DNA from: Erigeron canadensis | Lineage: Eukaryota; Streptophyta; Magnoliopsida; Asterales; Asteraceae | Length of the DNA stretch: 64,000 bases | Direction of reading: 5' to 3' | Assembly (NCBI RefSeq): GCF_010389155.1 | Contig: NC_057767.1 | Span: 8,353,765 to 8,417,764, forward strand | Shown: positions 1 through 9,847 of the stretch, in pieces | Layout of the letters: every line of letters begins with the position of its first letter | How positions within the stretch are numbered: position 1 is the stretch's first letter | The notes under the pieces: generated by a model | What the model saw: the letters and a program-made list of their open reading frames with translations, nothing else | Told to the model about the DNA's origin: nothing | The model's database searches: none | Translations under genes and position numbers: made by a program

Positions 1-21
1 AACACATTCGAACAAGTTTAG

Positions 22-141
22 TTCGAATGTGGCCTTGTCTCGACAAGTTATATTGTAAACAAGTATTTACAACCAGGTTTGGCTTTCAAATATACCGGTT
101 CTGATGGAACAGATGGGAATTGTGCATATAAGTCATGCTAA
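22..141 (+). CDS. possible 3' terminal exon, unidentified
   Basis: Frame 1 is open from just after an acceptor-like TTTAG to a TAA at 139-141 and encodes 39 residues ending GTDGNCAYKSC. The composition (two Cys near the end, GSDGTDG turn) looks protein-like rather than random, and a real gene could enter the window from the left. I do not recognise the family, and 39 codons open by chance is possible in this base composition. Confidence 0.2.
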   Translation, partial: FECGLVSTSYIVNKYLQPGLAFKYTGSDGTDGNCAYKSC

Positions 142-1570
142 GTTAACTTTTTTTATATTAAAATAAGATCTACAAGTCGTCCGCCTTTCTCTTTTATATG
201 TTTGGTAAAACCTGTATATATATATATATATATAGGTAAAAGTTAATTAAGGGACACTTGTTAATCTAGGGACACTAGGGACACTCCCTGGCCGTTGGAT
301 CATCAAATTTCGATGGCTCAGATTAGGTTTTGTAGACATAACGCGCGCCTCCGGTTTCATGTGAGAGGGTAATTACGTACTTTTATCCTAAACTCTTCAC
401 TTCCATCAATCCTCACACACATCGGTACTCTCTGGTCATCTTCTTCCTTTCTCCTCCCCCAAATCAGTCGCCTTCTTCTATTTTTCGATCACCTTCTTTT
501 CTCCGGTGTTAACTCCGATTGCTTGACCTGTTCTCCGATTAATTTTTCCTTTTCTCTGCCGTTTAATCCGATCGCTTACCATACCCTATCTAGGTTCAAA
601 TCTTTGATTACGGTCCAAATCTCCGTTCTCAGACCAAATTTCCGTCCAACTGGTTGATATTTTAGCAATTAATCGTTTTTTTTTTATTGTAAAGAGGAAT
701 TAATTTTCCAATTGAAGCTCCGATCAAGCTACATCTATTAGGTAATCTTCACAATGAATTTATCTATTTAAGCTCTGATCTTGTTTTAATTTTGTAACAT
801 GTAATTTTAATTTTAGAATTTAACTTCTGATCATTTTGAAATTGAATCAATTAAGTATTTTACTCTGACAGATGTGATACCTTTTTTTTTGATATCTATT
901 GAAATTAATGTGTATGTTATTGAAGCTTATATGTAAGGTGTACATATCTTCTACTAAGATATATTAGATTAGATGTGATACTTTTTAATTTATGATTTAG
1001 GTTCTTTTTAATGTATTCTATAGCAATTTTGAGTGTAAGCATATTATGATGGTTGTGATGCAAAAAAGGCTAGACGATATCACACAAAAAAACAGTTAGA
1101 AACCAGATTGCCAAATGTTAAAAATAATAAATAAACAAGTGTGTTTCTTATTTTTCTTTGTGAGGATACATTATTATTCGAGTGTTTATTAAAATTTTGA
1201 ATGGCATGAATGATGGTCTTAGACACTTTGATGCTATCTTTTAAGTAGTATGGTGTTCATATCTTTGTGTTCTGCATTCAGATATATCGTGTGAGGGTTG
1301 TTTCTTTGCATTCAGGCTCATGTTTTGGCATTTAGAGCAGAAGGTTTGGTTTTGTGTTGAGACATTTGGCATTATGTTGGAATTTAGAACTAATTTAACA
1401 ATATCTAGTTATGCATTATTTATAATTCATCATGCATTCATGCTTTTTTTTTTTATTCCTCTCATGTTTAACTAACTTAATGATTGTATTTAACAGTGGA
1501 TTTTGGGACACCGTAGATGACTCGCCTGATGGTGATTCAATAATGCAGAAATCCTATGCATAAAATTGTA
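142..1570. other. non-coding, transposon-like leader
   Basis: A (TA)n run lies at 214-234. At 249-286 the motif AGGGACACT recurs three times, followed by a moderately GC-rich block (to about 660) resembling the leader of a gene-capturing transposon. The rest to 1498 is AT-rich and intron-like. TTTAACAG at about 1490-1497 looks like a splice acceptor, followed by a short open stretch (1499-1555). No terminal inverted repeat partner was found in the window. Confidence 0.4.
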
Positions 1571-1915
1571 TATTTGCATCTGATCAGGAGATACTACAAG
1601 CATTACAGCAAAGTGCAATTGGCCAGAACTGAAATTTCAAGCAAACAATGCATGCCTTTCTTGAGGTTTAAGAAGAATGAGGTCATGGCACTTGGCGTGC
1701 AAGCGTTGGATCCAAGACTACCATTTGGCGAGATCGAAGTTCTTCAGGAGAATTTAGAGTTGATACAGAGAAAGACAGATAGGCCTTGATCATGTGGAAA
1801 TATTGTCTGCTGCTGACCCGGATGCTGTTCTCAAAGCTGGTCGGCATGCTTCTTTGTTAAAGCAAGCTCCACCATCACCAGGATCTCCTACCTCCATTTT
1901 CTTGACTGAGGATGG
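1571..1915 (+). pseudogene. leucyl-tRNA synthetase C-terminal fragment, disrupted
   Basis: Reading across frames gives successive pieces of the C-terminal extension of plant cytosolic leucyl-tRNA synthetase: SDQEILQALQQS, then MPFLRFKKNEVMALGVQALD, then LPFGEIEVLQENLELI, then DPDAV..GRHASLLKQ and PPSPGSPTSIFLT. An in-frame stop follows the first piece, and the frame changes at about 1630 and 1775, so no functional product is made. The charging core is absent; only about 110 codons at the 3' end are present. Possible splice sites flank it (acceptor before 1498, GTATGT after 1914), which points to DNA-level capture or decay in place rather than retroposition. Confidence 0.8.
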
Positions 1916-2536
1916 TATGTCGTATATGTTGCTATTTTATACTGGCAAATTGGTGCTGTGAGTAACAGGTCCATTGGGTACTTGTTTATTTTGGAAAAGC
2001 AAATAGGTTCATCTTTATCCAGGTGAATTTTAGTGTACGTCGTAACAGTCGTTATGAAGTTTGGTTGACCAACAAGTATTTACTTGTCTAGTTTTAAACA
2101 ATTTATGAGATTTATGGACTGAAATTAGACTATTGAAGACTTCTCGCCCATTTGATCTATATAGTTTGGGGTTAATTATGATTTATTCCCATAGTTTTCA
2201 ATGTTTTGACCCTTCATGATACAGATATAATCCTGTTAAGTTTGTGCTGACTTACTGTAAACACTTCAAAGGGTTGAGCCTCAACTTTTGAAAGTTATTG
2301 GTTTTTAGTAGATAAGTTAAAATGTCAGAACACTTGAGTGGTGGTTATAACTTGTAAGTGTGGTTCAGAAACGAGTTGTCTGACCCATGAAGATAATAGT
2401 TACACCCATGCTCCGGTATGTCAAGCCTGTAACAGCATGGATCTTTACGCCTCTGTTTGAGACTAAGCCCATTGGTTCTAAATGACTTTGTCCATGGCCC
2501 CGAGGAGATGAAGTAAGATTATAGTCTTTGATGAAA
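1916..2536. other. intergenic, no gene seen
   Basis: AT-rich sequence between the synthetase fragment and the Mutator-like element. No conserved coding stretch or repeat with a clear boundary was seen. It could be an intron remnant of the captured gene. Confidence 0.4.
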
Positions 2537-2752
2537 GGACTAATTACTTGGAAAGTCCCTCAACTTGTCGCTTAAACTTTTTCTGAGGCTCGAACAAAAA
2601 AAAGTTCTATTTGAGGTAATAAAAACGGCTAAAATAGCTATTATGGGGCCGCGACCGATTTATGCTTATGTGGACAATTATTAGCTGGTTACGCCCATAA
2701 TTTTAAAAAATGATTTCCACGTCAATAGCCATGTAGATCTACTTAAAATATA

Positions 2753-3005
2753 CTCCCTCCGTCTCATTAAAAGTGTCACATTTTGAATTTTCAAAATCTA
2801 ACTTTTCTAACTTTGACCTTTAATGATTTTGTTTGTGTTAGATAATACTTGATGAAAGTTATATGAAGTGATTGTGTTTTAGACGTGTTTTCATTGTATA
2901 ATTTTCATCAAATTTTATAAAATACAAAAATATATATTTGTGGTCAAAGTTTATAGAAAAGAACTTTAAAAATTCAAATTAGGACACTTTTGATGGTACA
3001 GGGAG
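2753..3005. mobile_element. Stowaway (Tc1/mariner-type) MITE
   Basis: Begins CTCCCTCCGT and ends GTACAGGGAG, flanked on both sides by TA (2751-2752, 3006-3007). The inverted repeat extends inward (AAAAGTGTCACATTTTGAAT against ATTCAAATTAGGACACTTTT). 253 bp, AT-rich, no ORF. CTCCCTCCGT with a TA target is the signature of plant Stowaway elements. Confidence 0.92.
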
Positions 3006-3692
3006 TACTAATATATCACATGGATAAAGCTTTTTCACTCTTCCTTTCTTTTTTTTTCCCCAAATTAAAACCGTATCCCATACTACATCTAATAATAATT
3101 CGGGTCAACAAGCATTCTAATATATCACATGGATTTCGGGTCAAGCAACAAAGACCCAACAGATTCGGGTCAACAAGCATTCTGATATGTGAAAGTGCAG
3201 GCGAGTTGGAACTAGAAATATGGTCTTGTTCTTGCAATGTTTTGTAAGTCTTCCTCAGATTAAATCGAAATTAAGGAATCAAGACCTTCATTTGGAAGTT
3301 AACTTTTAAGTGACGATGATGGGTCAGAGAAGTGATGGTGGCGGAGGTGGTGCGACAACACCATCTTGATTTAAGGTTCCGACGTGCTTAAATTCCGGCG
3401 ACGGCAGTGCTAGTTCTGAAGTCAAATCACGCCGTGTATATCAATTTGATTGGATGTAAACTGCTAAGGCTTTATCTGGTGAAGTGTGAAATTGTAAACT
3501 GCTAAGCCAATGGAAAGTATCGATTTGAGTGGATGTGGAGATATCGATCGGAAAGCTTCGAACCTTTTTTTCTTCTTATTGATTTGCTTTTGTTTTGCTG
3601 AAAGTAATAGATCACTCAATTAATGTATAGATATAGTAATATAGATACATATTCGAGAAGATTGATGATGATGATAATGATATGGATTTATG

Positions 3693-4247
3693 TAGGGGTG
3701 TTCATTATTTGGTTTCACCCGAAAAACCGCTTAATCCAATTGAATTTGGGTTAATTGGGTTTGGGTTGTTTGGATTTGGTTGGTTAATTGGTTATAACTG
3801 AATAAAAGTATCGGGTATTGGATTGGTTTTGGGTAAAAAAAATAAAATTTGGGGCCCAAACCGAAACCCGATAAGTTAATATTGATGAACTTGGTTATAT
3901 CGCGTAGTCAAACTGCAAGTATTCTAGAATAATTGTAGTATGATATCATGAATACAACACCATCACTATATTTATGTAGTTAATTTACTTAAGATATGTT
4001 ACAAATTTAGTTCTAATTTACTATCCATGATAAGTCGTTATATATGTTTAGTTTAATTTTTGAATCATTTTACCTTTTCGGATTTATTGAGCCCCAATCC
4101 ATTAAAACCGAATGTTTTTTGGGTGGTTTGGATCGGGAGTTTACATTTTTGGATTGAGTATTGATTGGTTAAATTTTTATTTAAGACCCGATTAAACCAA
4201 ACCGATTAACCTTATTAAACCGAAACCCGATCGTTTGAACACCCTTA
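3693..4247. mobile_element. hAT-type MITE
   Basis: Terminal repeats TAGGGGTGTTCA (left) and TAAGGGTGTTCA (right, reverse complement), flanked by the perfect 8-bp direct repeat GATTTATG at 3685-3692 and 4248-4255. Both the TIR type and the 8-bp duplication fit the hAT superfamily. The subterminal regions are rich in AACCGAAACCCGAT-type motifs in both orientations. 555 bp and non-coding. Confidence 0.9.
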
Positions 4248-4647
4248 GATTTATGTGTGATGATAATATATAATATATCTATAATGGATCTGACGTGGTG
4301 TATAAATTTAGACATGGCAATATATTTTTTGTTTTATTAAATCTTAAATCAAATAAAAATTAAAAAGTGACCGGCTAAAGTTATTTTAGCTCGTATTATT
4401 ACCTTAAATAGAACTTTTTTTTGTTTGAGCCCCAGAAAAAGTTTTAATGACAAGTTGAAGTATTTTCCAAACAATTAGCTCTTGATGAAAACGTATTTTT
4501 GATAGTGTCCATTAGAGGTTGAGGATTGGCGGGTTAGGCAGCTTGGGTAATGAAGTTCTGTTGAAATGGGTCAATGTTTAACATTGTTTGAAATAGCAGG
4601 CGGAAGGTTGACTAGACAACATTCCAAAATTTTCTTTCAAATATTAA

Positions 4648-4910
4648 GCCTGTGTTCTTGAGTTTTTTTATGAAGGAAGAGTGAAGAAGAGAAGAGAGAT
4701 GAATGGAAGAGAAATAGTAGATTTTCTTTCCTTTCAAATCATCCCAAAATTGGGAAGAAAATATCCTTAACAAAATCTATTGAATTCTCCTTCCATATCT
4801 TTTCCTTTCTTTTCTCTTCTTCTTTTAAATAAAACTAAAGAACACAAAAAATTTTAATATCCTTCATAATCCTTTCCTTTTCCTTTTAAAAAAAACTCAA
4901 GAACATACCC
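4648..4910. mobile_element. Tourist-like (PIF/Harbinger) MITE, copy 1
   Basis: Terminal repeats GCCTGTGTTCTTGAGTTTTT and, in reverse, GGGTATGTTCTTGAGTTTTT, flanked by TAA at 4645-4647 and 4911-4913. The 3-bp TAA/TTA duplication is typical of Harbinger elements. 263 bp, with polypurine/polypyrimidine arms able to form a long hairpin. Confidence 0.8.
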
Positions 4911-4913
4911 TAA

Positions 4914-5417
4914 GGGTGTGTTTGGTAGAGGGACTCAAAGAAATAGAAATGAAATAAATTCTTTGTTTGGTTGAGAAAAGATATCAAAGACACAGAGATA
5001 TCCATTTCTCGGGAAATAGATTACTTCATAGTATGATTTCCCTACATTTTGAGAATAAATATAATTTGTACGTGAAATTTTTCTTATAATTCCCCGTGTC
5101 TATAGCTGAGAAATGAGTAAGGCCAAAACTAAAATAGGTATAAATACAAATAGCACGTGCAAAACACATTTAACACACAAATGAAAAGTCCATCATTGAT
5201 CATACGTTTGCCTTCCTTCTTTAACTCCTTTTCATGAAAACATAAATTTTTGTAAGTGCGCATATATACACATATATGATATATACATATATCGGTAAAG
5301 GGATGAGAAAAACGGGGAAGATCACCGAAGTGAGGGGCCGCGGCCTTCGAGATAAGGGGTAGTGGTGGTGGGTCGCCGGAGATTTAGGGTGTGATGAAGT
5401 TGGGGATCTGGTTTTAT
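4914..5417. other. repeat-rich spacer
   Basis: Starts GGGTGTGTTTGGTAGAG directly after the TAA of the preceding MITE, a Harbinger-type terminus. A related inverted sequence (CTCTACCAAACAAAGAAATT) lies at about 6075, so a further degraded Harbinger-like element may span roughly 4914-6150. No clean right terminus or duplication was found. No gene seen. Confidence 0.35.
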
Positions 5418-5420
5418 TTA

Positions 5421-5862
5421 CACTCCATTCTCAAGTTTTTTTTTTAAAAGATAGGAAAATAAAAGATTAGAAAACTTCTATTTGCATTCTTCAGTTTCTT
5501 TTTCAAAAGAAAAGAAAGAGGAAAAAAAGAAAACTATTGCCTTTTTGATGTAATAACCTTCCTCCCATTTTTAGGAGGATTTGGATGGAAAGTTTTTAAG
5601 TTATGTGTATAATTACCAATTTATCCTAACTAATGACAACTATATAGAGAAAATGACATAATTGTAAATTTATAGCTTTTTTCTCTTTCTTTTCTTTTCT
5701 TTCTAACTCAACAATACTATTAACTTTGTATTTTCTTTTCTTTTCATTAGTTTTCCATGTAACCCGAGAATGCCTTTTTAATATATAATTTTTTTCCTTT
5801 TCTCTCCTTATCCAATTCTTCTCCTTTCCTATCATTTTAAAATAAAACTCGAGAATATAGTG
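5421..5862. mobile_element. Tourist-like (PIF/Harbinger) MITE, copy 2
   Basis: Terminal repeats CACTCCATTCTCAAGTTTTT and, in reverse, CACTATATTCTCGAGTTTTA, flanked by TTA at 5418-5420 and 5863-5865. Its terminal motif (TTCTCAAGTTTTTTTTTTAA) resembles that of the MITE at 4648-4910, so the two are members of one family 500 bp apart. 442 bp, non-coding. Confidence 0.8.
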
Positions 5863-5865
5863 TTA

Positions 5866-6493
5866 ACAATGGGGTGATGAAAGGAAAGTGACAAGATGGA
5901 AGATGTATTTTTATTTTTATAATATATAACAATATATTGTTAAATGATTTATTAGGATCACATTTTTTGTGTGTATGATTTAGATTTCTATCACTTTTGT
6001 GATTATCAAAAGCCTTCGCCGTACACTTTTCCAGAATTACGTTTTATTAATTTTGTTTATTTCTTCTCGATTTCTCTACCAAACAAAGAAATTCATTAAA
6101 TTTCTCAACAAATTTTATTTCTTTAATTTTGTTTTCAAAACAATATTTTAATCAAGTATTTCTATGCATCAAAAAAGTAGATGTCGGGCGACTTATATCT
6201 TAAGTTCATCCAATTTTTATCTTTTTCGTTTATCTTTCGTTTGTTTCTGAATTAAAATCATGAACTTTATAGTAATAAATTTGAATCTACTCATATTATC
6301 ATCAACGACTTTTGAAGCTACGCACCCCATTTAATTTCTTATACGTACGGTTAAACCCCTAGATATATGTATATAAGCTGCGATTGAAGAAAATTCAAGT
6401 GTGAGAATCGGCAAAATTGATTTTTTTTTTTTTTCGTATTGACCGATGAAGGTTTGAGAGTTGTGCTTTTTTTTTTTTTAAACATAGGTAGGG

Positions 6494-6533
<40 letters not shown>

Positions 6534-6856
6534 TAAAACATACCGTTGGCTGCAACATATAAAAATTTCTTACCATATCTATATTTTATATTTTTAAAAA
6601 TAAGGGGGCGCTACCGTTTTTTCATATAAAAATTCTTACCATATTTATATTTTTAGACTATCATATATACGTAATAATGTGTCTTAAAAATATGGTATGT
6701 CATATGAAACTCCTACTTTCCGTATTTATAATTATTAATTTTATTTTTATATAATAAGAAAACAAAATGCTAAATACAATTTTAAAATGAAAAATTATAT
6801 GTACTTTATTAAATATTCTATAAGTATCATGGTAAGTTTAACAAGTTCTATGATGT
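5866..6856. other. intergenic, AT-rich
   Basis: No gene seen. It contains homopolymer T runs (6420-6480) and a (TA)n microsatellite at about 6497-6531. Confidence 0.5.
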
Positions 6857-7168
6857 CAATGGGTTGAAATAGCAACATCCCATATCTCCAATGAAGGTTT
6901 GTTCTTTGGGCAACCAGGGTTCGAATCCAAGGGGCGCAAATTTTACCCCATATGACATTATGTCGTAGATGTCGTCCCATTTGGCGATTAATTCAGAGGT
7001 TTTTCCTGACATTCTACCCGGTGGGTGCAGAGACTACGTATAGGGTGAACAGGTTCTAACAAAAAAACGAATTTTAAAAAAAATAAGTATTATGATATAA
7101 AAACTTTATTTATAATTTTATGAAAATGTTAACTACAATCGGTAAGAGTTATCATCAAAGTGTATTAA
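6857..7168 (+). repeat. SINE-headed repeat, copy A
   Basis: The left part has a tRNA-like head with a B box (AGGGTTCGAATCCAAG) and a weak A box, then a body ending GGGTGCAGAGACTACG and an A-rich tail (CAAAAAAACGA). Similarity to the copy at 11283-11616 does not stop at the tail: about 100 bp of AT-rich sequence after it is shared too. The shared unit is therefore larger than a simple SINE. No target duplication could be assigned. Confidence 0.7.
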
Positions 7169-7412
7169 ATGTATACTCCTCAATTAAAAAAAAATTATGA
7201 CTATTTATGGAAAAAAATAACAGGTGACATCTTTTTATTTGCAGTGAAGCAAGTAAGCTAGACGCATAACAGTATTTTTGTTCATTTGTTTGAAATTTTT
7301 TTTATTTTAAATCAATATTTTTTCTTCATTTTCGTTTTAGATTTATTTTAATTGACCTTACTTAAAAAATAAATTTCAATATCTTTATTAGTGCTTCTTT
7401 GTTATTGTATCC
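7169..7412. other. intergenic
   Basis: AT-rich, no gene or clear repeat. Confidence 0.5.
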
Positions 7413-7784
7413 TTAGGCCGGTCCTTATACGTGCGTCCTCCCGCGTCCGACGCACACCACCGGGAGGACGCCATTAGCACGAGTGCGTCTTGGCTAGCTT
7501 CTGAGATGTTTCTTACATGTTTAGACGTGCAACTTTGGTTGGTTGTGGGGCCCAAAGTGTACCGTTGTTGAATAAAAAACAATTTCAAATCAAATTTTTA
7601 GAAACAAACGGCTAGTAGCCATTTTTAAATTACTTTTCTTTATTTTCATTTTTTATTTATATCACTTCCACACTACCATTTCAAATAACAACCATCTATA
7701 ATATACAAATCTCTATCACTACAAACCATTTTATCTTCCTCAAAACATTCCATAAACCATTTTTTATAAATCATTCCATTCACA

Positions 7785-8159
7785 ATGTCTAGAAGTGTGT
7801 GGACTCAATCAGAAGATCTTTGTTTGTCGAGGTGTTGGATGTTGAGGAGACCGGACCCTGTTACGGGTAGGTGTGAAATGAATAATCCCGGTATATCCTT
7901 TTGGGACGACGTTACTGCAATGTTCAACACGGAGACCACTAGAGGACCACGAAGCAAGGCTCAACTGCAAGGTCACTTAAACAGGATTCGGAAGGAATGC
8001 AAACAGTTTGAGGCAATTTGCTCACAGTTGAATTCACAGGAGAGGGGCGGCGATGATGAGCAATATTATGCAACAGCGCATCAGATATATCGGGAAAAGC
8101 ATGGGAGGGGCTTCAGATACGAGCACTGCTTCAGGCAACTTATCTTTGTTTCTTTTTAA
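7785..8159 (+). CDS. Harbinger Myb/SANT-like protein, C-terminally truncated
   Basis: 124 residues. The N-terminal two thirds fit the trihelix/SANT-like domain of Harbinger-associated plant proteins (often mislabelled glutathione S-transferase T3-like): W5 in the WTQSED opening, then DPVTGR, FWDDV, a TRGPRSKAQLQGHLNRI helix and, near the end, FRYEHC, matching the usual F.(F/Y)EHCW. In this family such proteins bind the element ends and escort the transposase to the nucleus. The ORF stops soon after EHC, so the rest of the usual protein is missing. A TATA-like TTTATTTATATC lies near 7650. The ATG at 7785 is the first of the ORF in a good context (A at -3). Confidence 0.7.
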   Translation: MSRSVWTQSEDLCLSRCWMLRRPDPVTGRCEMNNPGISFWDDVTAMFNTETTRGPRSKAQLQGHLNRIRKECKQFEAICSQLNSQERGGDDEQYYATAHQIYREKHGRGFRYEHCFRQLIFVSF

Positions 8160-8391
8160 TTGCTCTGGATTATGAAGTGAACTTGCTTATATGATTAAGT
8201 GTGTTTTAGCAGTTTGCATTGTGTGTTGTCTTCAAGTATTGTAATGTTTTTAAGTATTTTAATAAAATAAGTTTACTTAATGATTTAATAAGAAAATAAG
8301 TTTATTCATAATTTTAAAAACATTACAAACTTAATAAAGATAAACATACAACATAATATATTGTGAAACACATTATTAAACAAACGGCTAC

Positions 8392-8724
8392 TTATATCTT
8401 CATCTCATAAACTGCTTTGGCATTATTGATCAACTCATTCAAGGTGATGACCGCACAAGCAATTTCTTCCACAGCTTCTTGAATCTTGTCGAACTTCCCT
8501 TGGAAATAAGTAAAGTATTGACACTCAAGATCAGTACAATGCCCCGTTTGTATATATTTGATTTGTTCGTGACACCATTTCTTTTTCGCTTGCAGTTTTA
8601 GACCAACTTCAACAAGTTCGTCTTTGAACATTTGGTGGTCGAGGATATCAGCCATGACACTGTCATTCACTTGATCGACAGTCATTGGTCGTTTTTAGTA
8701 AGGGGCATTTGATGAAGAAGCCAT
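8392..8724 (-). pseudogene. coiled-coil ORF A of the Harbinger element, early stop
   Basis: The start matching its partner at 9038 is the ATG at 8724-8722 (MASSSNAPY), but codon 10 is TAA (8697-8695). After the stop the frame continues KRP then MTVDQVNDSV to a stop at 8392; a downstream ATG at 8685 could still give a 97-residue protein. The product is helical and charged (KKKWCHEQIKYI, QEAVEEIACAV) with no recognised domain. Its opening (M-A-S-S-S..RP..T.D....M.DI) parallels the partner, so the two look like diverged duplicates. A TATA box (CTATAAATACTGCC on the minus strand) lies about 60 bp upstream of the first ATG. Function unknown. Confidence 0.55.
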
Positions 8725-9037
8725 TGCAGATGTATAAAGGTTTGAGTTTTAAAATGAAATATCTGGTAAGGAGGCAGTATTTATAGCTAGAGTAAAAGAA
8801 GCTCCTCCAATGTTCAAATTTCAAAATATTTACAATTACAGTCCCTTTCAAAATATTTACAATTACAGTCTCTCAAACTGCCAAAAATTCAAAAATATTT
8901 ACATTTCCAGTCCCTTAACGGCCAGCTACATTGTCACTCTATAAATACCAACGCAGAGGATTAACCAGTTTCATCACCATTCCATTTGTGTTTAATCTAA
9001 AAACTTGTTTCATCTACTAACTCACTCACCATTCCAA
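8725..9037. promoter_or_regulatory. shared divergent promoter region
   Basis: Two TATA boxes face outward with the same core: CTATAAATACTGCC on the minus strand (about 8780) and CTATAAATACCAACGC on the plus strand (about 8939). Between them AAAATATTTACAATTACAGT occurs twice in tandem, plus a third diverged copy. The arrangement implies that one intergenic segment drives both ORFs. Activity is inferred only from the motifs. Confidence 0.55.
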
Positions 9038-9493
9038 ATGGCTTTATCATTATCAAACAAGAATGTTCACCGACCTCGTCTCACCGAAGATGAGATGAAA
9101 ACACGAATCATGACCGATATCAAAGAGGACATCCTCCTTCAAACTGAACTCTCTAGGGTCCTGGGTTACATACGGAAGAAGAGACAACAATGCGACCAAC
9201 ACGTTCAGGAAATAGAAGCACCAGGCCGCAAGGTCTCGAAACACGAAGAGACATATTTGCAGTTTCTGCAGGATGAGAGCAAAAGGGTGAAGAGGGTGAT
9301 CGACAATGTTTTTAAGGCCGGTCACACGTTGACTGACCAATGCACTTGGACAGAATCGTACCACGACAACTGCGGAGAAGACAAATCAACGTGGGAAGTC
9401 AAATGCCCAGAATACGACAAGTGGTGGGCCAATAAAATGGCTTACCGCGGATTAGGAAAAATGTCAATCAAAGATGATGATGATGAAGAGTAA
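9038..9493 (+). CDS. coiled-coil ORF B of the Harbinger element
   Basis: 151 residues from the ATG at 9038 (context CAAATGG). It is highly charged and helical, with a likely coiled coil from about residue 15 to 90 (KKRQQCDQHVQEIEA, DESKRVKRVIDNV), a Trp-rich stretch (STWEVKCPEYDKWWANKM, about 115-135) and an acidic end (KDDDDEE). No known domain recognised. It mirrors ORF A through its first 90 residues and extends further. It lies in the right half of a Harbinger element next to the Myb-like ORF, so a role as an accessory transposition protein is possible but unproven. Confidence 0.6.
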   Translation: MALSLSNKNVHRPRLTEDEMKTRIMTDIKEDILLQTELSRVLGYIRKKRQQCDQHVQEIEAPGRKVSKHEETYLQFLQDESKRVKRVIDNVFKAGHTLTDQCTWTESYHDNCGEDKSTWEVKCPEYDKWWANKMAYRGLGKMSIKDDDDEE

Positions 9494-9847
9494 TCGTATC
9501 ATTATTATGTATTTCATGTTTTTTTTTCCAGTACTGTCTTTTTTATTATTGTATTGTATTTTATTTTAAGTAATGTAATGTGTGTTTAATTATAACAAAA
9601 TGTGTTTTTTTTTTAATTTTGTGTAAAAAAAATTAAATAATAAAATAGTGAATGAATAGTGAAGAAGTGGGGAAGAAGTGGTAGTATAAGGAAGGAGGTG
9701 TTCTTGGGGTATTCTAGAAGAGAGAAAACTGATTAATAGTGGAAGAAGTGGGTAAGAAGTAGGGAAGAAGTGGCTCCTATAAGAAGTGGTCTTAGAATAG
9801 CACTATATTTGCACATTTTTTGCCATGTTATATGTGCCTTTGATATT

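Larger units (their letters stand above)
2537..4481. mobile_element. Mutator-like element (MULE/long-TIR), non-autonomous
   Basis: The termini are inverted repeats of roughly 110 bp: the left reads GGACTAATTACTTGGAAAGT, the right read in reverse GAGCTAATTGTTTGGAAAAT, and similarity continues through the CTCGAACAAAAAAAAGTTCT-type block. The direct repeat TTGATGAAA (2528-2536 and 4482-4490) is a perfect 9-bp target duplication, the hallmark of Mutator-like elements. The 1945-bp element has no transposase ORF. It holds a Stowaway MITE and a hAT MITE with their own duplications, so it inserted before both. Confidence 0.85.
7416..9791. mobile_element. PIF/Harbinger element with three ORFs, no transposase
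   Basis: The left terminus GGCCGGTCCTTATACG and the right terminus in reverse GACCACTTCTTATAGG form an imperfect inverted repeat, and TTA flanks both ends (7413-7415, 9792-9794). Termini with TCCTTATA and a TTA target are typical of PIF/Harbinger. The 2376-bp element carries a Myb/SANT-like ORF (+), as Harbinger elements usually do, but no DDE transposase. In its place are two head-to-head related ORFs of unknown function (8392-8724 minus, 9038-9493 plus). It is probably mobilised by a transposase encoded elsewhere. Confidence 0.75.

Noticed and set aside
9053..9364. 103-codon minus-strand ORF opposite ORF B
   Set aside because: Shadow of ORF B; hydrophobic and without a start context or promoter of its own.
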